A stretch of 64,000 nucleotides of DNA. It comes from Hymenobacter sp. DG25B. GTDB lineage: Bacteria > Bacteroidota > Bacteroidia > Cytophagales > Hymenobacteraceae. The stretch spans positions 67,152-131,151 of the forward strand of contig NZ_CP010057.1 of the NCBI RefSeq assembly GCF_000801315.1, in the 5' to 3' direction. This document shows positions 1-9,271 of this stretch, one piece after another. The translations under genes and the position numbers were made by a program. The stretch's first letter is position 1, and each line of letters opens with the position of its first letter. Below the pieces are notes generated by a model that was not told the origin of the DNA, ran no database searches, and was given only the letters and a program-made list of their open reading frames with translations.

Positions 1-604
1 CGAAAAGGAGGTGCTGCTGCAGGAAATTCACCACCGGGTGAAAAATAACCTGCAACTGGTAAGCGGCCTGCTGGGCTGGCAGGCCAGCACCCTGCCCGAG
101 CCTGCCCTGGTGGCCGCGCTAACCGCCAGCCGGGACAGAATTCAGAGCATGGCCATGGTACATGAATTCTTATATCAAGCCGACAATCTGGCCGAAGTGC
201 GCATGGACCAGTACCTGCGCGAACTGCTTGATTCTCTGAAAACGGCGCTTACTAAGCCCGAGCAAGCTATCCAGCTGAGTACGGACCTGGCCCCGGTAAT
301 CATGAGTCCCAAAGAGGCCAGCACGGTGGGACTGGTGGTCAACGAAATGGTGACCAATGCGTACAAGCACGCTTTTCAGGACCTTGCCCAGGGCAACCTG
401 CACGTTTCCTTCGCCAGCCGCCCCACCGGCTTTCAGCTCACCATCGCCGATGACGGGGCCGGAATGCCGGCCCAGGACGCGCCGGCGAAGGCCCACTCCC
501 TGGGTATGCAGCTGGTCCGCACGCTCACCAAACAGCTGAAAGCGAAGCTGTCGGTGACCGGTTCCTTTCCCACGGGCACACGCATGGAGGTTACTCGTGA
601 ATGA
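1..604 (+). CDS. Sensor histidine kinase, HisKA_2 type (5' end outside window)
   Basis: C-terminal kinase half of a two-component sensor. The frame is open to base 2, so the gene starts before the window. The dimerisation/phosphoacceptor helix carries EIHHRVKNNLQLV, the HisKA_2 signature whose first His-box residue is the phosphorylated histidine. The ATPase domain follows with NEMVTNAYKHAF (N box), DDGAGMP (G1) and SLGMQLVRTL (G2). Its stop overlaps the ATG at 601, and the next gene is a receiver-LytTR regulator, so the two form a translationally coupled pair. The sensory input domain is not visible, so the signal is unknown. In Bacteroidota such kinases often have PAS or GAF inputs (family knowledge, not seen here). 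Confidence 0.9.
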   Translation, partial: EKEVLLQEIHHRVKNNLQLVSGLLGWQASTLPEPALVAALTASRDRIQSMAMVHEFLYQADNLAEVRMDQYLRELLDSLKTALTKPEQAIQLSTDLAPVIMSPKEASTVGLVVNEMVTNAYKHAFQDLAQGNLHVSFASRPTGFQLTIADDGAGMPAQDAPAKAHSLGMQLVRTLTKQLKAKLSVTGSFPTGTRMEVTRE

Positions 605-636
605 CGAGCCACGCGGCATGCCCCTTATCCCACCCT

Positions 637-1401
637 ATGTCTACCATTCTCATAGTTGAAGATGAATTGCTTATTGCCGCCGAGATAGAACGCACGCTGG
701 TTCGGCTGGGGCACACCCCGCTCGAACCCGTCGACAACAGCGATGAGGCCCTGCGCGTGCTGGCCACGCAGCCCGTAGAGCTGGTGCTGATGGACATCAA
801 TATTGCCGGCGACTGCGACGGCATCGCGGCCGCCCTGCTCATTCGCCGGCAGTTTGCCGTGCCCGTGGTATTTCTCACCGCCCGCTCCGACGCCGACACC
901 CTGAACCGCGCAAAGCTGGCCCAGCCCTACGGCTACCTGGTCAAGCCCTTCACCGATGACTCCCTGCGGGTGCAGGTGGAGCTGGCCCTCTACAACGCCT
1001 ACCAGGCCGGGCCCACCGGCCCTGTTTTAGATGCCGCCAATGCTGCCGGCACGGAAGTACTGGGGCCGGCTGAGCGCTGCCCCAAGTTCAAGGATTACTT
1101 GTTCGTGCGCAAGGGCTCCGGCCACGTCAAGGTGCTGCTCGCCGACATTCTCTACTTCGAGGCCCTGCAGAACTACGTGCGAATGCACACGGTACGGGAG
1201 AATTTCGTGTTCGACTCCACGATGAAGGAGTTGGAGCAGAAGCTGCCCGACCAGTTTTTCAAAACCCACCGCTCCCACATCGTGAATCTGGACCACGTGC
1301 AGGCTTACGAGGAAAGCAGCGTGCTGCTGGGCAAGGAGTACGTGCCGGTGAGCCGCTCGTGCAAGGACGAGTTGAAGAACCGCATTCACCTGGTGGGCTA
1401 G
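637..1401 (+). CDS. LytTR-family response regulator
   Basis: DNA-binding response regulator, about 254 residues. The receiver domain (about 1-120) has the acidic pair in VEDE, the phosphoacceptor Asp in LMDINIAG, the conserved Thr in FLTARS and the Lys in LVKPF. A linker leads to a LytTR DNA-binding domain (about 155-254), recognisable by ILYFEALQNYVRMHT and FFKTHRSHIVNL. A start at 637 gives the normal receiver beginning (MSTILIVEDE). An ATG at 601 overlapping the kinase stop would add 12 residues and is the alternative. It is the cognate partner of the kinase just upstream. Targets are unknown; LytTR regulators usually bind direct repeats near promoters. Confidence 0.9.
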   Translation: MSTILIVEDELLIAAEIERTLVRLGHTPLEPVDNSDEALRVLATQPVELVLMDINIAGDCDGIAAALLIRRQFAVPVVFLTARSDADTLNRAKLAQPYGYLVKPFTDDSLRVQVELALYNAYQAGPTGPVLDAANAAGTEVLGPAERCPKFKDYLFVRKGSGHVKVLLADILYFEALQNYVRMHTVRENFVFDSTMKELEQKLPDQFFKTHRSHIVNLDHVQAYEESSVLLGKEYVPVSRSCKDELKNRIHLVG

Positions 1402-1423
1402 TCCCCGCCCCAATGGCCATTTC

Positions 1424-1466
1424 AACGGCACGCAGCCCGGTTTTACCCCCGGAGCTGCGTGCCGTT
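1424..1466 (+). terminator. Perfect 13-bp-arm hairpin after the two-component pair
   Basis: Arms AACGGCACGCAGC (1424-1436) and GCTGCGTGCCGTT (1454-1466) are perfectly complementary. An inner CCGG/CCGG pair can lengthen the stem. It begins 22 bp after the stop of the response regulator. The arm ends in TT but no long T run follows, so it may be an imperfect intrinsic terminator or an RNA-stabilising hairpin. Confidence 0.5.
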
Positions 1467-1542
1467 CGTGTGTCGGGGCTGCACCTCACCATTGAATTCT
1501 AACCATTCGTCAACTTTCTACCCAAGCGGTTTATAGCCCGGA

Positions 1543-1550
1543 TAGGTTTG
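1543..1550 (+). promoter_or_regulatory. Candidate -7 element (TAGGTTTG) for the tra operon
   Basis: TAGGTTTG matches the Bacteroidota -7 consensus TAnnTTTG and lies about 70 bp before the first gene of the transfer operon. I see no convincing TTTG-type -33 box at the usual spacing, so this is a moderate call from one element only. Confidence 0.35.
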
Positions 1551-1622
1551 TAGCGTCAAATCACGGTTTGGCAAGTTCACGCCCGGGCCGGTCGGCCTGG
1601 GGTGCCACGCTATTTCCCCGCG

Positions 1623-2450
1623 ATGCTCAGCGCCTATTCCTGGGGCCAGTTTGGCCTTTTCGTTTTGGTTGTGGTTCTTCTCTACTACCTGGTGGTGGGC
1701 CTGCTCTACTACCGGGCGGAACTCACGGCCCTGCTGACGCCGGGCAAAAAAATGGCCGGTGCCCAGCTCGCCGGCGCGAGCAGCAGCGTGGTGGCGCCTC
1801 CCTCGCTTGTGCGCCCCACCTCAGCCTTTGTAAAAGTCACGCCAGTGGCCACGGAAACCCAGGAAGACGCCGATAACGCGGAACGTCCCGAAGCCGGGGC
1901 GGACCAGAACCTGCCGGCAGCGGCCGAGCCGCTGGTCAGCGGGGCGCTGCCCGATTCCACCGGCACGGCCACTGGCCACGACGAAAGCACCAGCGACACC
2001 GCCCCGATGGAGGCATCGGCCGCCGCGGGTGACGAGGCGCAGGCGCAGGATGAGAATCGCACCGAAGAAGCCGACCAAGCCGATGAGCACTTGGCTGCGC
2101 TGGTCCGGCGCGAAGCTCACAGCCTGCCCACGGAGCCTGTGACTGCAGATACGGCCGCTGATGGGGTACTGGAGCCCGAAACCGTGCAGCTAGCCCCAAT
2201 GGCGGATAGCTACAAGCCGCTGGCCACATTCGATGAGCCGGTGGCCTCGCGGCTAGACATTGTCCCTGTGGACCCGCCCAAGCTGGTGGCCGCTGCTTCG
2301 GTCGCCGAATACCTGACCCTGCTGCAAACCGGCCAACAGCCTGCACAGCCTATCGAGCTGGCCGGCACCAGCCTGGCCGAGCAAATGGCCCGGCAGATGG
2401 CCCTCAACCACGCCGAACTGGATGACCTGTTCGGCCCCGACGAGGAGTAG
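1623..2450 (+). CDS. Membrane-anchored acidic protein at head of tra operon
   Basis: I do not recognise a named family. The ATG at 1623 gives a short N-terminus followed by one strongly hydrophobic segment rich in Val, Leu and Tyr (about residues 8-30). After a short basic patch comes a long low-complexity Ala/Glu/Asp/Thr-rich region, likely disordered. The last 60 residues look more ordered (VAEYLTLLQTGQQ, LAEQMARQMALNHAELDDLF). A GTG at 1602 would add seven residues. The gene stands 49 bp before traE and is in line with it, so it is probably a transfer-apparatus accessory anchored in the inner membrane. The function is inferred from position only. Confidence 0.6.
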   Translation: MLSAYSWGQFGLFVLVVVLLYYLVVGLLYYRAELTALLTPGKKMAGAQLAGASSSVVAPPSLVRPTSAFVKVTPVATETQEDADNAERPEAGADQNLPAAAEPLVSGALPDSTGTATGHDESTSDTAPMEASAAAGDEAQAQDENRTEEADQADEHLAALVRREAHSLPTEPVTADTAADGVLEPETVQLAPMADSYKPLATFDEPVASRLDIVPVDPPKLVAAASVAEYLTLLQTGQQPAQPIELAGTSLAEQMARQMALNHAELDDLFGPDEE

Positions 2451-2499
2451 CCGGCGCTTCTTTCCAACCTCTCAGATTCCCGATTCCACTTCCATTGCC

Positions 2500-2817
2500 A
2501 TGACAAAGAAACCCTTCATTACCTCGCTGGCCCTCGCGGTCCTACTCCTCAGCTCGCAGTTGCTTTACGCCCAGACCGGGGGTGGCAATGGCACGGCCGG
2601 CATACAGGATGCCACCACCCAGGTCACCAGCTACTTCGACCCGCTGACCAAGCTCATGTACGCCATCGGCGCGGTGCTGGGCCTAGTGGGAGCCATCAAG
2701 GTGTATGGCAAATGGAACGCCGGCGACCAGGACACGCAGAAAACGGCCGTGTCCTGGTTTGGCTCGATGATTTTCCTGGTCATCGTGGCCACGGTGGTGC
2801 GCTCGTTCTTCCTCTAG
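2500..2817 (+). CDS. traE: Conjugative transposon protein TraE (DUF4134)
   Basis: Small membrane protein of 105 residues. The signal-like N-terminus ends in LLYAQ, and two further membrane helices follow (about 45-65 and 83-103). The core SYFDPLTKLMYAIGAVLGLVG and the motif KVYGKWNAGDQDTQK are typical of the DUF4134/TraE family of Bacteroides conjugative transposons. That family is a VirB2/VirB3-sized membrane component of the mating channel (role by family context). The ATG at 2500 was chosen because it begins the signal sequence; upstream in-frame codons overlap the previous gene. It is followed after 9 bp by traF. Confidence 0.9.
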   Translation: MTKKPFITSLALAVLLLSSQLLYAQTGGGNGTAGIQDATTQVTSYFDPLTKLMYAIGAVLGLVGAIKVYGKWNAGDQDTQKTAVSWFGSMIFLVIVATVVRSFFL

Positions 2818-2826
2818 GCCGCCGCC

Positions 2827-3159
2827 ATGCCCATCTACGACCTCAATCGCGGCATCAACAAGCCCGTCGAATTCAAGGGCCTGGTGGGCAGCAACATCTA
2901 CTTTCTGGCCGCCGGCATCGGGCTGGTGTTCGCCCTGTTCGTGACCTGCTACCTGTTGGGCGTGCCGCTGGTGCTCACCGTGCTGGTCACCTTCCTGGCC
3001 GGGGGCGGCATGTGGGCCGGGGTCTTTGCCCTGAACCGGCGCTACGGCGAGCACGGGCTGATGAAGGCCGCCGCCCGGCGCTCCTCGCCCAGGTACATCA
3101 CCAACCGGCACAGCCGCTTATTCCAACGCCTCAACGAGGACCCGACCAGCCGCGCCTAG
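2827..3159 (+). CDS. traF: Conjugative transposon protein TraF (DUF4133)
   Basis: 110-residue inner-membrane protein. After the family opening IYDLNRGINKPVEFKGL come two adjacent hydrophobic segments (about 27-48 and 50-72), then a basic tail with RRSSPRYI. The layout matches DUF4133/TraF, a VirB3-like part of the Bacteroidota transfer system. It sits between traE and the traG ATPase, as in the conjugative transposons CTnDOT and CTn341. Spacing to traG is 28 bp. I have no sign of damage. Confidence 0.9.
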   Translation: MPIYDLNRGINKPVEFKGLVGSNIYFLAAGIGLVFALFVTCYLLGVPLVLTVLVTFLAGGGMWAGVFALNRRYGEHGLMKAAARRSSPRYITNRHSRLFQRLNEDPTSRA

Positions 3160-3187
3160 CGGCTGGTTTGGGTGCATTCTTCAGCTT

Positions 3188-5674
3188 ATGAGCAATAAGG
3201 TTCTGCCCTCCGTTTCCCTCGAATCCAAGCAGCCCATCTACAAGGTGGAGAAGGATTGCCTTATCTCGAAAAATGCGGACGTGACCGTGGCGTTCCGACT
3301 GGATTTGCCCGAAATCTTTACCCTCTCCCGGGACGATTACGCCCAGCTGCAGGCGGCTTTCGTGAAGGCCGTGCGCCTGCTGCCCGACCATTGCGTGGTG
3401 CACAAGCAGGACTGGTACGTGGAGGATAAATACGCCCCCGGCTTCGAGGCCGAGCGCACGCTGCTTTCCTCAGCCTACGAGCGCCACTTCAACGAGCGGC
3501 CGTTCTTGAACCACTTCTGCTACCTCTACATCACCAAAACCTCGTCGGAGCGGCCCAACTGGGGCAGCACCTCGGGGCTGCTGGCCCGGCGCAACATCGT
3601 GCCCAAGGACATGCTCGACACCAAGGTGCTGGAAAGCTTTTTCGACAATGTGGGCCAGTTCGTACGCACGCTGGAAGGAGTGGGACCCACCAACGCGCCC
3701 TACATCCGCTCGCACCGGCTGACCTCGGATGAGCTGGCCGGTACGGCCGAAAAGGCCGGGCTGCTGGAAAAGTACCTGGCGCTGGACCTGTCCGACCAGG
3801 CGCTGCAGGTCGACCTCGACTTGACCGAAGGGCTGAAAGTAGGGGCGGAGTTCTGCCAGATGTTCTCGGTGGCCAACCTCGATGACCTGCCCACGTCGGT
3901 GGAAACCGACATTCGCTACGAGCAATACAGCACCGAGTACTCGGACTTCCCCATCAGCTTCGCCGCCCCGCTGGGGCTGCTGCTGGGTGCCAACCATATC
4001 CTGAACCAGTACGTGTTCCTGGATAACACCACCAAGACGGTGAAAACCTTCGAGCAGAAGAAGGACCGGCTCAACTCGCTCTCGCTCTACTCGCGGCAGA
4101 ACGCCATCAACTTCGAGTATTACAATGCCTTTCTGAATGAGTTGATTGCCCACAAGCGCCGGCCGGTGCGGGTGCACTGCAACGTGCTCACCTGGGGCCG
4201 GCACGAGGAGGAGCTGACCGAGGTGCGCAAGCTGGTCAACGCCGCCTTCAACGCCATGAACTGCAAGCCCCGGCAGAACACCGTGGACATCGCCGCGCTC
4301 TACTGGGGCGGCATTCCGGGCAACGCGGGCGACTTTCCCAGCGAGGAAACCTTCTACACCTTCATCGAGCAGGCCGTCTGCTTCTGGGCCTCCGAAACCA
4401 ACTACCGCAGCACCGGGGCCACCAAGGGCATTAAGCTTTCCGACCGCCTTACGGGCAAGCCCGTGCTGGTGGACATTTCGGATGAGCCGATGAAGAAGCA
4501 AATCATCTTCAACCGCAACAAGTTCGTGCTCGGCCCCTCGGGCTCGGGCAAGTCGTTTTTCACCAACCACATGGTGCGCCAGTACTACGAGCAGGGCGCG
4601 CACGTGCTGCTGGTGGACACCGGCAACTCCTACAAGGGCCTCTGTGAGCTGGTGGGCGGGGTGTATTTCACCTACGAGGAGGACGACCCAATTGCCTTCA
4701 ACCCCTTCCTGATTTCGGGCAAGCTGGATGTGGAGAAGAAGGAATCCATCAAAACGCTGCTGCAGGCGCTCTGGAAAAAGGACGACGAAAGCGTGAGCCA
4801 GTCGGAGTACGTATCGCTCTCCACGGCCGTGAGTCTGTATTACGTGATGCTGGAAGCCAACGCGCTTATCAAGCCGAGCTTCAACACGTTCTACGAATTT
4901 GTTAAAGGACCTTATCGCAAGATTCTGGAGGAGGAGAAGGTCCGGGAGAAGGATTTCGACATCGACAACTTCATCTACGTGCTCAAGCCCTACTACCGGG
5001 GCGGCGAGTATGACTACCTGCTGAACTCCGAGAAAGAGCTGGACCTCGTGCAGGCTCCCTTCATCGTGTTCGAGCTGGACAACATTAAGGACCATCCCAT
5101 TCTGTTTCCGGTGGTCACGCTTATCATCATGGAAACCTTCATCTCCAAGATGCGCAAGCTGAAAGGGGTGCGGAAGATGATTCTGATTGAGGAGGCCTGG
5201 AAGGCCCTCACCACGCCCGGCATGGCCGCCTACATCAAGTACCTCTTTAAGACGGTGCGCAAGTTTTTCGGCGAGGCCATCGTGGTGACCCAGGAAATCG
5301 ACGACATCATCGGCAACGAGATTGTCAAGGACGCCATCATCAATAACTCGGACTGCAAGATTCTGCTCGACCAGCGCAAGTTCATCAACCGCTTCGATGA
5401 GATTCAGGCGCTGCTCTCGCTCACGCCTAAGGAAAAAGACCTGGTGCTGAGCATCAACCGCGACAACAAGGCCACGCGGGGCCGCTACACGGAGGTATTC
5501 ATCAGCCTGGGTGGGGTCGTGTCGAAGGTTTACGCCATCGAGGTGTCCAAGGAAGAATACGTGACCTACACCACCGAGGAAACCGAGAAAGTGCGGCTGT
5601 TTGAGAAGCTCAAGCAGACCGGCGATATGCCCACGGCTATTAAGCTTTTCGCCAACGAGCTCCGCGAAGGGTAG
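3188..5674 (+). CDS. traG: TraG-family conjugation ATPase (VirB4-like)
   Basis: Full-length ATPase of 828 residues that powers the type IV secretion channel at the inner membrane. The N-terminal half is the TraG/VirB4 accessory region. The Walker A motif GPSGSGKS lies at about 449-456. A Walker B-like strand, KMILIEEAWK, lies at about 663-672 with the VirB4-type Glu-Glu-Ala-Trp. VVTQEIDDI follows as the sensor region. Length and order suit the Bacteroidota TraG ATPase, which differs from the VirD4 coupling protein also called TraG in F plasmids. No coupling protein or relaxase is present in the window, so those functions must be encoded elsewhere. Confidence 0.95.
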   Translation: MSNKVLPSVSLESKQPIYKVEKDCLISKNADVTVAFRLDLPEIFTLSRDDYAQLQAAFVKAVRLLPDHCVVHKQDWYVEDKYAPGFEAERTLLSSAYERHFNERPFLNHFCYLYITKTSSERPNWGSTSGLLARRNIVPKDMLDTKVLESFFDNVGQFVRTLEGVGPTNAPYIRSHRLTSDELAGTAEKAGLLEKYLALDLSDQALQVDLDLTEGLKVGAEFCQMFSVANLDDLPTSVETDIRYEQYSTEYSDFPISFAAPLGLLLGANHILNQYVFLDNTTKTVKTFEQKKDRLNSLSLYSRQNAINFEYYNAFLNELIAHKRRPVRVHCNVLTWGRHEEELTEVRKLVNAAFNAMNCKPRQNTVDIAALYWGGIPGNAGDFPSEETFYTFIEQAVCFWASETNYRSTGATKGIKLSDRLTGKPVLVDISDEPMKKQIIFNRNKFVLGPSGSGKSFFTNHMVRQYYEQGAHVLLVDTGNSYKGLCELVGGVYFTYEEDDPIAFNPFLISGKLDVEKKESIKTLLQALWKKDDESVSQSEYVSLSTAVSLYYVMLEANALIKPSFNTFYEFVKGPYRKILEEEKVREKDFDIDNFIYVLKPYYRGGEYDYLLNSEKELDLVQAPFIVFELDNIKDHPILFPVVTLIIMETFISKMRKLKGVRKMILIEEAWKALTTPGMAAYIKYLFKTVRKFFGEAIVVTQEIDDIIGNEIVKDAIINNSDCKILLDQRKFINRFDEIQALLSLTPKEKDLVLSINRDNKATRGRYTEVFISLGGVVSKVYAIEVSKEEYVTYTTEETEKVRLFEKLKQTGDMPTAIKLFANELREG

Positions 5675-5703
5675 GGCGGCTGATTTCAACCAAAGGGAAA
5701 AAC

Positions 5704-6351
5704 ATGAAAACGAGAATCACGCTCCTGGGCCTGGCCCTACTGGGCCTTGGCATCACTAAAGCCTCCGCGCAGCTCGTGGTGACGGCTCCGGTGCTCGAAG
5801 TGCAGTCGGGTGTGCAAACCGGCTTGCAGAACACCATGAAGGGCCTTTCCTCGGCGGCCAATGTGCTCGTGAAAGCCGGCGTGAAGGAGCAGGAACTGAC
5901 CAAGGTCTTTTCGGAAAAGAACCTGCAGCTGGCCAAAACCTGGTACGACGGCCTGCTGCAAGTCAGCGCGGCGGTGCGCGGCTACCGGCGCGTGCAGTCA
6001 GTTTTTGAGAAGCAGGGCCGCATCATTCAGAACTACTCGACGGCCATTGAAACGCTGCGCCAGTCGCCCTACGTGGCCCCGGAACAGCTATCGGCCATGA
6101 CGACGATTTACACCAAGATGCTGACTGAAAGTGCCAACACGCTCTCGGATTTGCAGACCATCGTGAGTCCGGCTATGCTCAAAATGACCGATGCCGACCG
6201 GATGCGCTTCATCGACAAGCTCGATGTGAAAATCACCGACCAGCTGGGCCTTATCAACTACTTCACCCAGCGCAACCTCGTGCAGATGCACCTGGCCGAG
6301 CAGAAAGCGCAGGATGCGCAGGCCCTCAATGCGCTGATGGGTACCCGCTAA
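5704..6351 (+). CDS. TraI-like secreted transfer protein (copy 1)
   Basis: 215 residues with a clear signal peptide (cleavage near ASAQ, about residue 22), so it is periplasmic. The mature part is predicted helical and contains WYDGLLQVSAAVRGYRRV and MRFIDKLDVKITDQLGLINY. The next gene encodes a protein of the same length with the same landmarks (WYSSLLQISAGVRNYRRV, IEFIDNIADRISEQHNLMNY), so the two are tandem paralogues. Position after traG matches that of TraI (DUF4141) in Bacteroides transfer operons, and the helical, signal-bearing layout agrees. The exact family match is my inference. Confidence 0.65.
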   Translation: MKTRITLLGLALLGLGITKASAQLVVTAPVLEVQSGVQTGLQNTMKGLSSAANVLVKAGVKEQELTKVFSEKNLQLAKTWYDGLLQVSAAVRGYRRVQSVFEKQGRIIQNYSTAIETLRQSPYVAPEQLSAMTTIYTKMLTESANTLSDLQTIVSPAMLKMTDADRMRFIDKLDVKITDQLGLINYFTQRNLVQMHLAEQKAQDAQALNALMGTR

Positions 6352-6382
6352 GTTCTACTTCCACTTTTCCCGGCTATCTACT

Positions 6383-7030
6383 ATGAAATCAGGCACAAAA
6401 CAGCTCGTTGTGGCGCTGGCCTTGCTGGCAGGCCCGGCTTACGCGCAAATGCCGGCTGTAATCTCGGCCCCGATTGCCGAAGACCAGTCCCGTAAGCAGG
6501 TCGTGCACCAAGGTATTTCGACTACCCTGCTCGGCCAAGGCAAGGTGCTGGCGGGCGATATGACCAAGGTCAGCGGCCAGATTAAGGGCGTTATCGACCA
6601 GACGCAGGCGCTGCACGACCAGTGGTACAGCAGCCTGCTGCAAATCAGCGCCGGCGTGCGCAACTACCGCCGGGTTCGGGAAATCTACACGCATCAGAGC
6701 GAGATGATAAGCCAGTTTTCGGCCATCATTCCAGAGCTGCGCACCAAGCAATTATCGGCTACCCAGCTCGGCGAGGCCTCAACAGTGTACCAGGGCATTC
6801 TCACGGAGAACATTGCCCTGATGGGCGAGCTGGCGGGAGTGCTCAGCGCCAGCAAGGCGAAGATGACCGACCCGGAGCGCATCGAATTCATCGACAACAT
6901 CGCCGACCGCATCAGCGAGCAGCACAACCTGATGAACTACTTCAGCAGCAAGTGCCGGGCCATCGCGCAACAACAGGCCCAGCAGGTGCAGGACCGCGAA
7001 TCGATGCGCGCTTTCATGACGGCGCGCTAG
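6383..7030 (+). CDS. TraI-like secreted transfer protein (copy 2)
   Basis: 215 residues, signal peptide ending near AYAQ, mature region helical. It is a diverged tandem duplicate of the gene 31 bp upstream: equal length, a shared WY..LLQ.SA.VR.YRRV block near residues 75-95 and a shared C-terminal block with FID....I..Q..L.NYF. The two probably form a hetero-oligomer in the periplasm as part of the mating apparatus (inference). A role like DUF4141/TraI is likely from gene order; it is otherwise uncharacterised. Confidence 0.65.
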   Translation: MKSGTKQLVVALALLAGPAYAQMPAVISAPIAEDQSRKQVVHQGISTTLLGQGKVLAGDMTKVSGQIKGVIDQTQALHDQWYSSLLQISAGVRNYRRVREIYTHQSEMISQFSAIIPELRTKQLSATQLGEASTVYQGILTENIALMGELAGVLSASKAKMTDPERIEFIDNIADRISEQHNLMNYFSSKCRAIAQQQAQQVQDRESMRAFMTAR

Positions 7031-7066
7031 CGCGGCAGCTTCCTACCCAACTCCTACTTCCGACTT

Positions 7067-7453
7067 ATGAAAACTTTCCTTTTCCTACCCTTGGTGCTGC
7101 TGGCTACCAGCTGCAGTTCCGAGGTGGTCAAGCCAGACCCGCGCGTGGCCACAATTCACCAGCAACACGAGCAGCTGCTGGCTCAGCAAAAGCAGTACGT
7201 CGCGCTGCTCGGCACGCTCACCGGCCCCGAAAAGCTTAGTCCGGCCCACATCAAGGATTCGGAGCAACGCTTCGCCGATATGGTGCAACAGAGCCAAGAC
7301 AACCTGACCGCCCTAGACCAACTCGACCCGGCCAAGGCCCAGGACCCGGCGCAAACCGCGCTGGTCGGAGAGCTGGCCACCAAGGAAGCAGGCATTCTGG
7401 CCCGGGGCACTCGGCGGTTGGCCAACGTGCACGACGAGCACTACCTACCCTAA
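7067..7453 (+). CDS. Small lipoprotein in the tra operon
   Basis: 128 residues. The N-terminus is a lipoprotein signal with lipobox LATSC, so Cys16 is likely lipidated. The mature protein is short, hydrophilic and helical (HQQHEQLLAQQKQYVALLGTL). It lies 36 bp after the second TraI-like gene and 45 bp before traJ. Position suggests an envelope accessory of the conjugation machine, comparable to small lipoproteins used for entry exclusion or channel assembly in other systems. I cannot assign a family. Confidence 0.65.
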   Translation: MKTFLFLPLVLLATSCSSEVVKPDPRVATIHQQHEQLLAQQKQYVALLGTLTGPEKLSPAHIKDSEQRFADMVQQSQDNLTALDQLDPAKAQDPAQTALVGELATKEAGILARGTRRLANVHDEHYLP

Positions 7454-7498
7454 GCTGCTTTTCCTGACTGCCTATCCCTCCACCCTTCGAACTACCCC

Positions 7499-8609
7499 AT
7501 GGACCCAACTTCCATCGACCTCAACATGGCCCTGTATGAGCAAAAGCTCGAAGGGATTTACACCGAGATGCTGACGTTCACCGCGCAGTTCATCAACCTG
7601 GGCCGCGCCATTGGTGGGGTAGGGGCACTGCTATTCATCAGCAGCCGGGTGTGGGGCCATATTGCCCGGGCCGAGCCCATTGACTTCTTCCCGTTGCTGC
7701 GGCCGTTCGCCATCGGGCTGGCCATTCTGCTATTTGTGCCGCTGTGCTCGGGCCTGCGCGGCATCACCATGGCTGTGGCCCACGGCACCGATGCCATTCG
7801 CCTCGGGCAACTGGGGGAAGTGAACCGGCTGACGGGTGAGCGGGACCGACTGGCCGCCGATGCCAAAGCCAAATCGGATATGCAGATAAACGAAAAGTAC
7901 GAGGAAGACCTGGGCAAGCTCGGTGCGCTGGACATTGGCCGAAAGGCCACACTGGCTATGAATCAGGTGCAATACTCGGTCGGCCAGAACTTCCGGGAGT
8001 GGACCAAATCCATCTTAGAGCTGGGGCACTGGCCGCTAAGCTGGCCATTAGCCTGATTTCTACTTTCCTGCTGGTGCTGCTCAGCGTAGCCGGGCCGCTG
8101 GCGTTTGGTATTGCCATCATCCCCGGTTTTGGCGGCGGACTAATGAAGTGGTTCGGCTATTTCATCACGATTTCGCTCTGGGTGCCGGTGGCTAACATCT
8201 ATGCTGCCGTGCTGGCCACGTGCAGGTCACGATGCTCAACAGCAACATCCAGCAGCTGCAGGCCGGCGGCAGCGTCGAGTCGGCCGACATCGGCTACCTG
8301 TGCCTGCTGGTACTGGCCATCGTGGGCTATCTGATGGTCCCAAAAGCAGCCGATATGCTTATCGACGGCTCGGGCGTGGGCCGCGCCGCTACCTCGTTTA
8401 TCACCACCACCACGGTGGGGGCGGCCGGTATTGCCGGGGCCACGGGCGGAGCAGGCCTGCGCACCGGGGCCGATGGCTTAGGAGCTGCTGTCGGCGCGGG
8501 GCAGGGCCTAGCCGGCATGGGCAGTGGCAGCAACGCCACGCGGGGCGAATCCTTCGGGCACCGGGCAGGCACAGCGGTGCGCGAGCGCATCAACCGCCTG
8601 CGCGGCTAG
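7499..8609 (+). pseudogene. traJ: Conjugative transposon protein TraJ, two apparent frameshifts
   Basis: Three consecutive reading frames together spell a TraJ-type polytopic membrane protein of about 370 residues. The first part runs to about 8026, the second to about 8220 and the third to 8609. Adding one G to the GGGG at 8023-8026 joins ILELG to ALAAKLAISLIS. Adding one base at 8220/8221 joins NIYAAVLAT to QVTMLNSNIQQ. The reconstructed protein has several hydrophobic segments and a Gly/Ala-rich tail. Both breaks are single missing bases, the same kind seen in other genes here, so this is more likely a sequencing artefact than true decay. TraJ is a VirB6-like inner-membrane component (family role). 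It precedes traK by 39 bp. Confidence 0.8.
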
Positions 8610-8648
8610 CCGGAGCGGCCTACTATTCTTCCACTTATCCATTACGTC

Positions 8649-9262
8649 ATGTTCGCGTCCCTCAAAACCATCGACTCGGCTTTTCAGCAGGTCAAAACGC
8701 TGGCGCTGCTCTTCATCGTCGCGGTGCTGGTGTTGGCTGGCACCATTGCCTACTTCGCGTTTCAGTCCACCAACGCGGCCGCCAACCGCATCTACGTGCT
8801 GGAGGGCGGGCAACTGCTTACGGCCGGAGCGCAGGATGCGCGGGCCAACCGGCCGGTGGAAGCCCGCAGCCATGTAACGCGCTTTCACGAGCTGTTTTTC
8901 ACCCTTGACCCCGACCAGAAGGCCATCGACAGCAACGTCAACAAGGCACTGTACCTGGCCGACAATTCAGCCAAGCGGCAGTATGAGAACTTCAAAGAGA
9001 AGGGCTTCTACAATGATTTGATTGCCGCCAACATCAGCCTGGAAATGACCGTGGACAGCGTCGTGGTCACCAACTCGCGGCCGATGGTAGCCCGCTGCTA
9101 CGGGCACCAACGGGTCATCCGGGCCACCTCGGTTACGAACCGCAACTTCCTCTCAGAATGCTCGCTGCGCGACGTTACTCGCTCGGAAAACAACCCCACG
9201 GCTTTCTGATGGAGAACTGGCGGGTACTGAAGAACGAGGATTTGAACACCCAGCCCCGCTAA
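8649..9262 (+). pseudogene. traK: Conjugative transposon protein TraK, apparent frameshift near the 3' end
   Basis: The uninterrupted part covers residues 1-186: a cytosolic start, one membrane helix (about 18-38), then a periplasmic domain with VTRFHELFFTLDPDQKAIDSN, diagnostic of TraK (VirB8-like). The frame stops at 9209. Adding one C to the CCCC at 9193-9196 restores NNPHGFLMENWRVLKNEDL and a natural stop at 9262, as expected for the conserved TraK C-terminus. The corrected length is about 204 residues. It lies between traJ and traM, in family order. Confidence 0.85.
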
Positions 9263-9271
9263 TCTGCTCCC

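Noticed and set aside
3470..5689. A long minus-strand open frame covering the TraG ATPase gene
   Set aside because: It is a shadow caused by the high GC content and lacks any domain; the plus-strand reading gives a full TraG ATPase.
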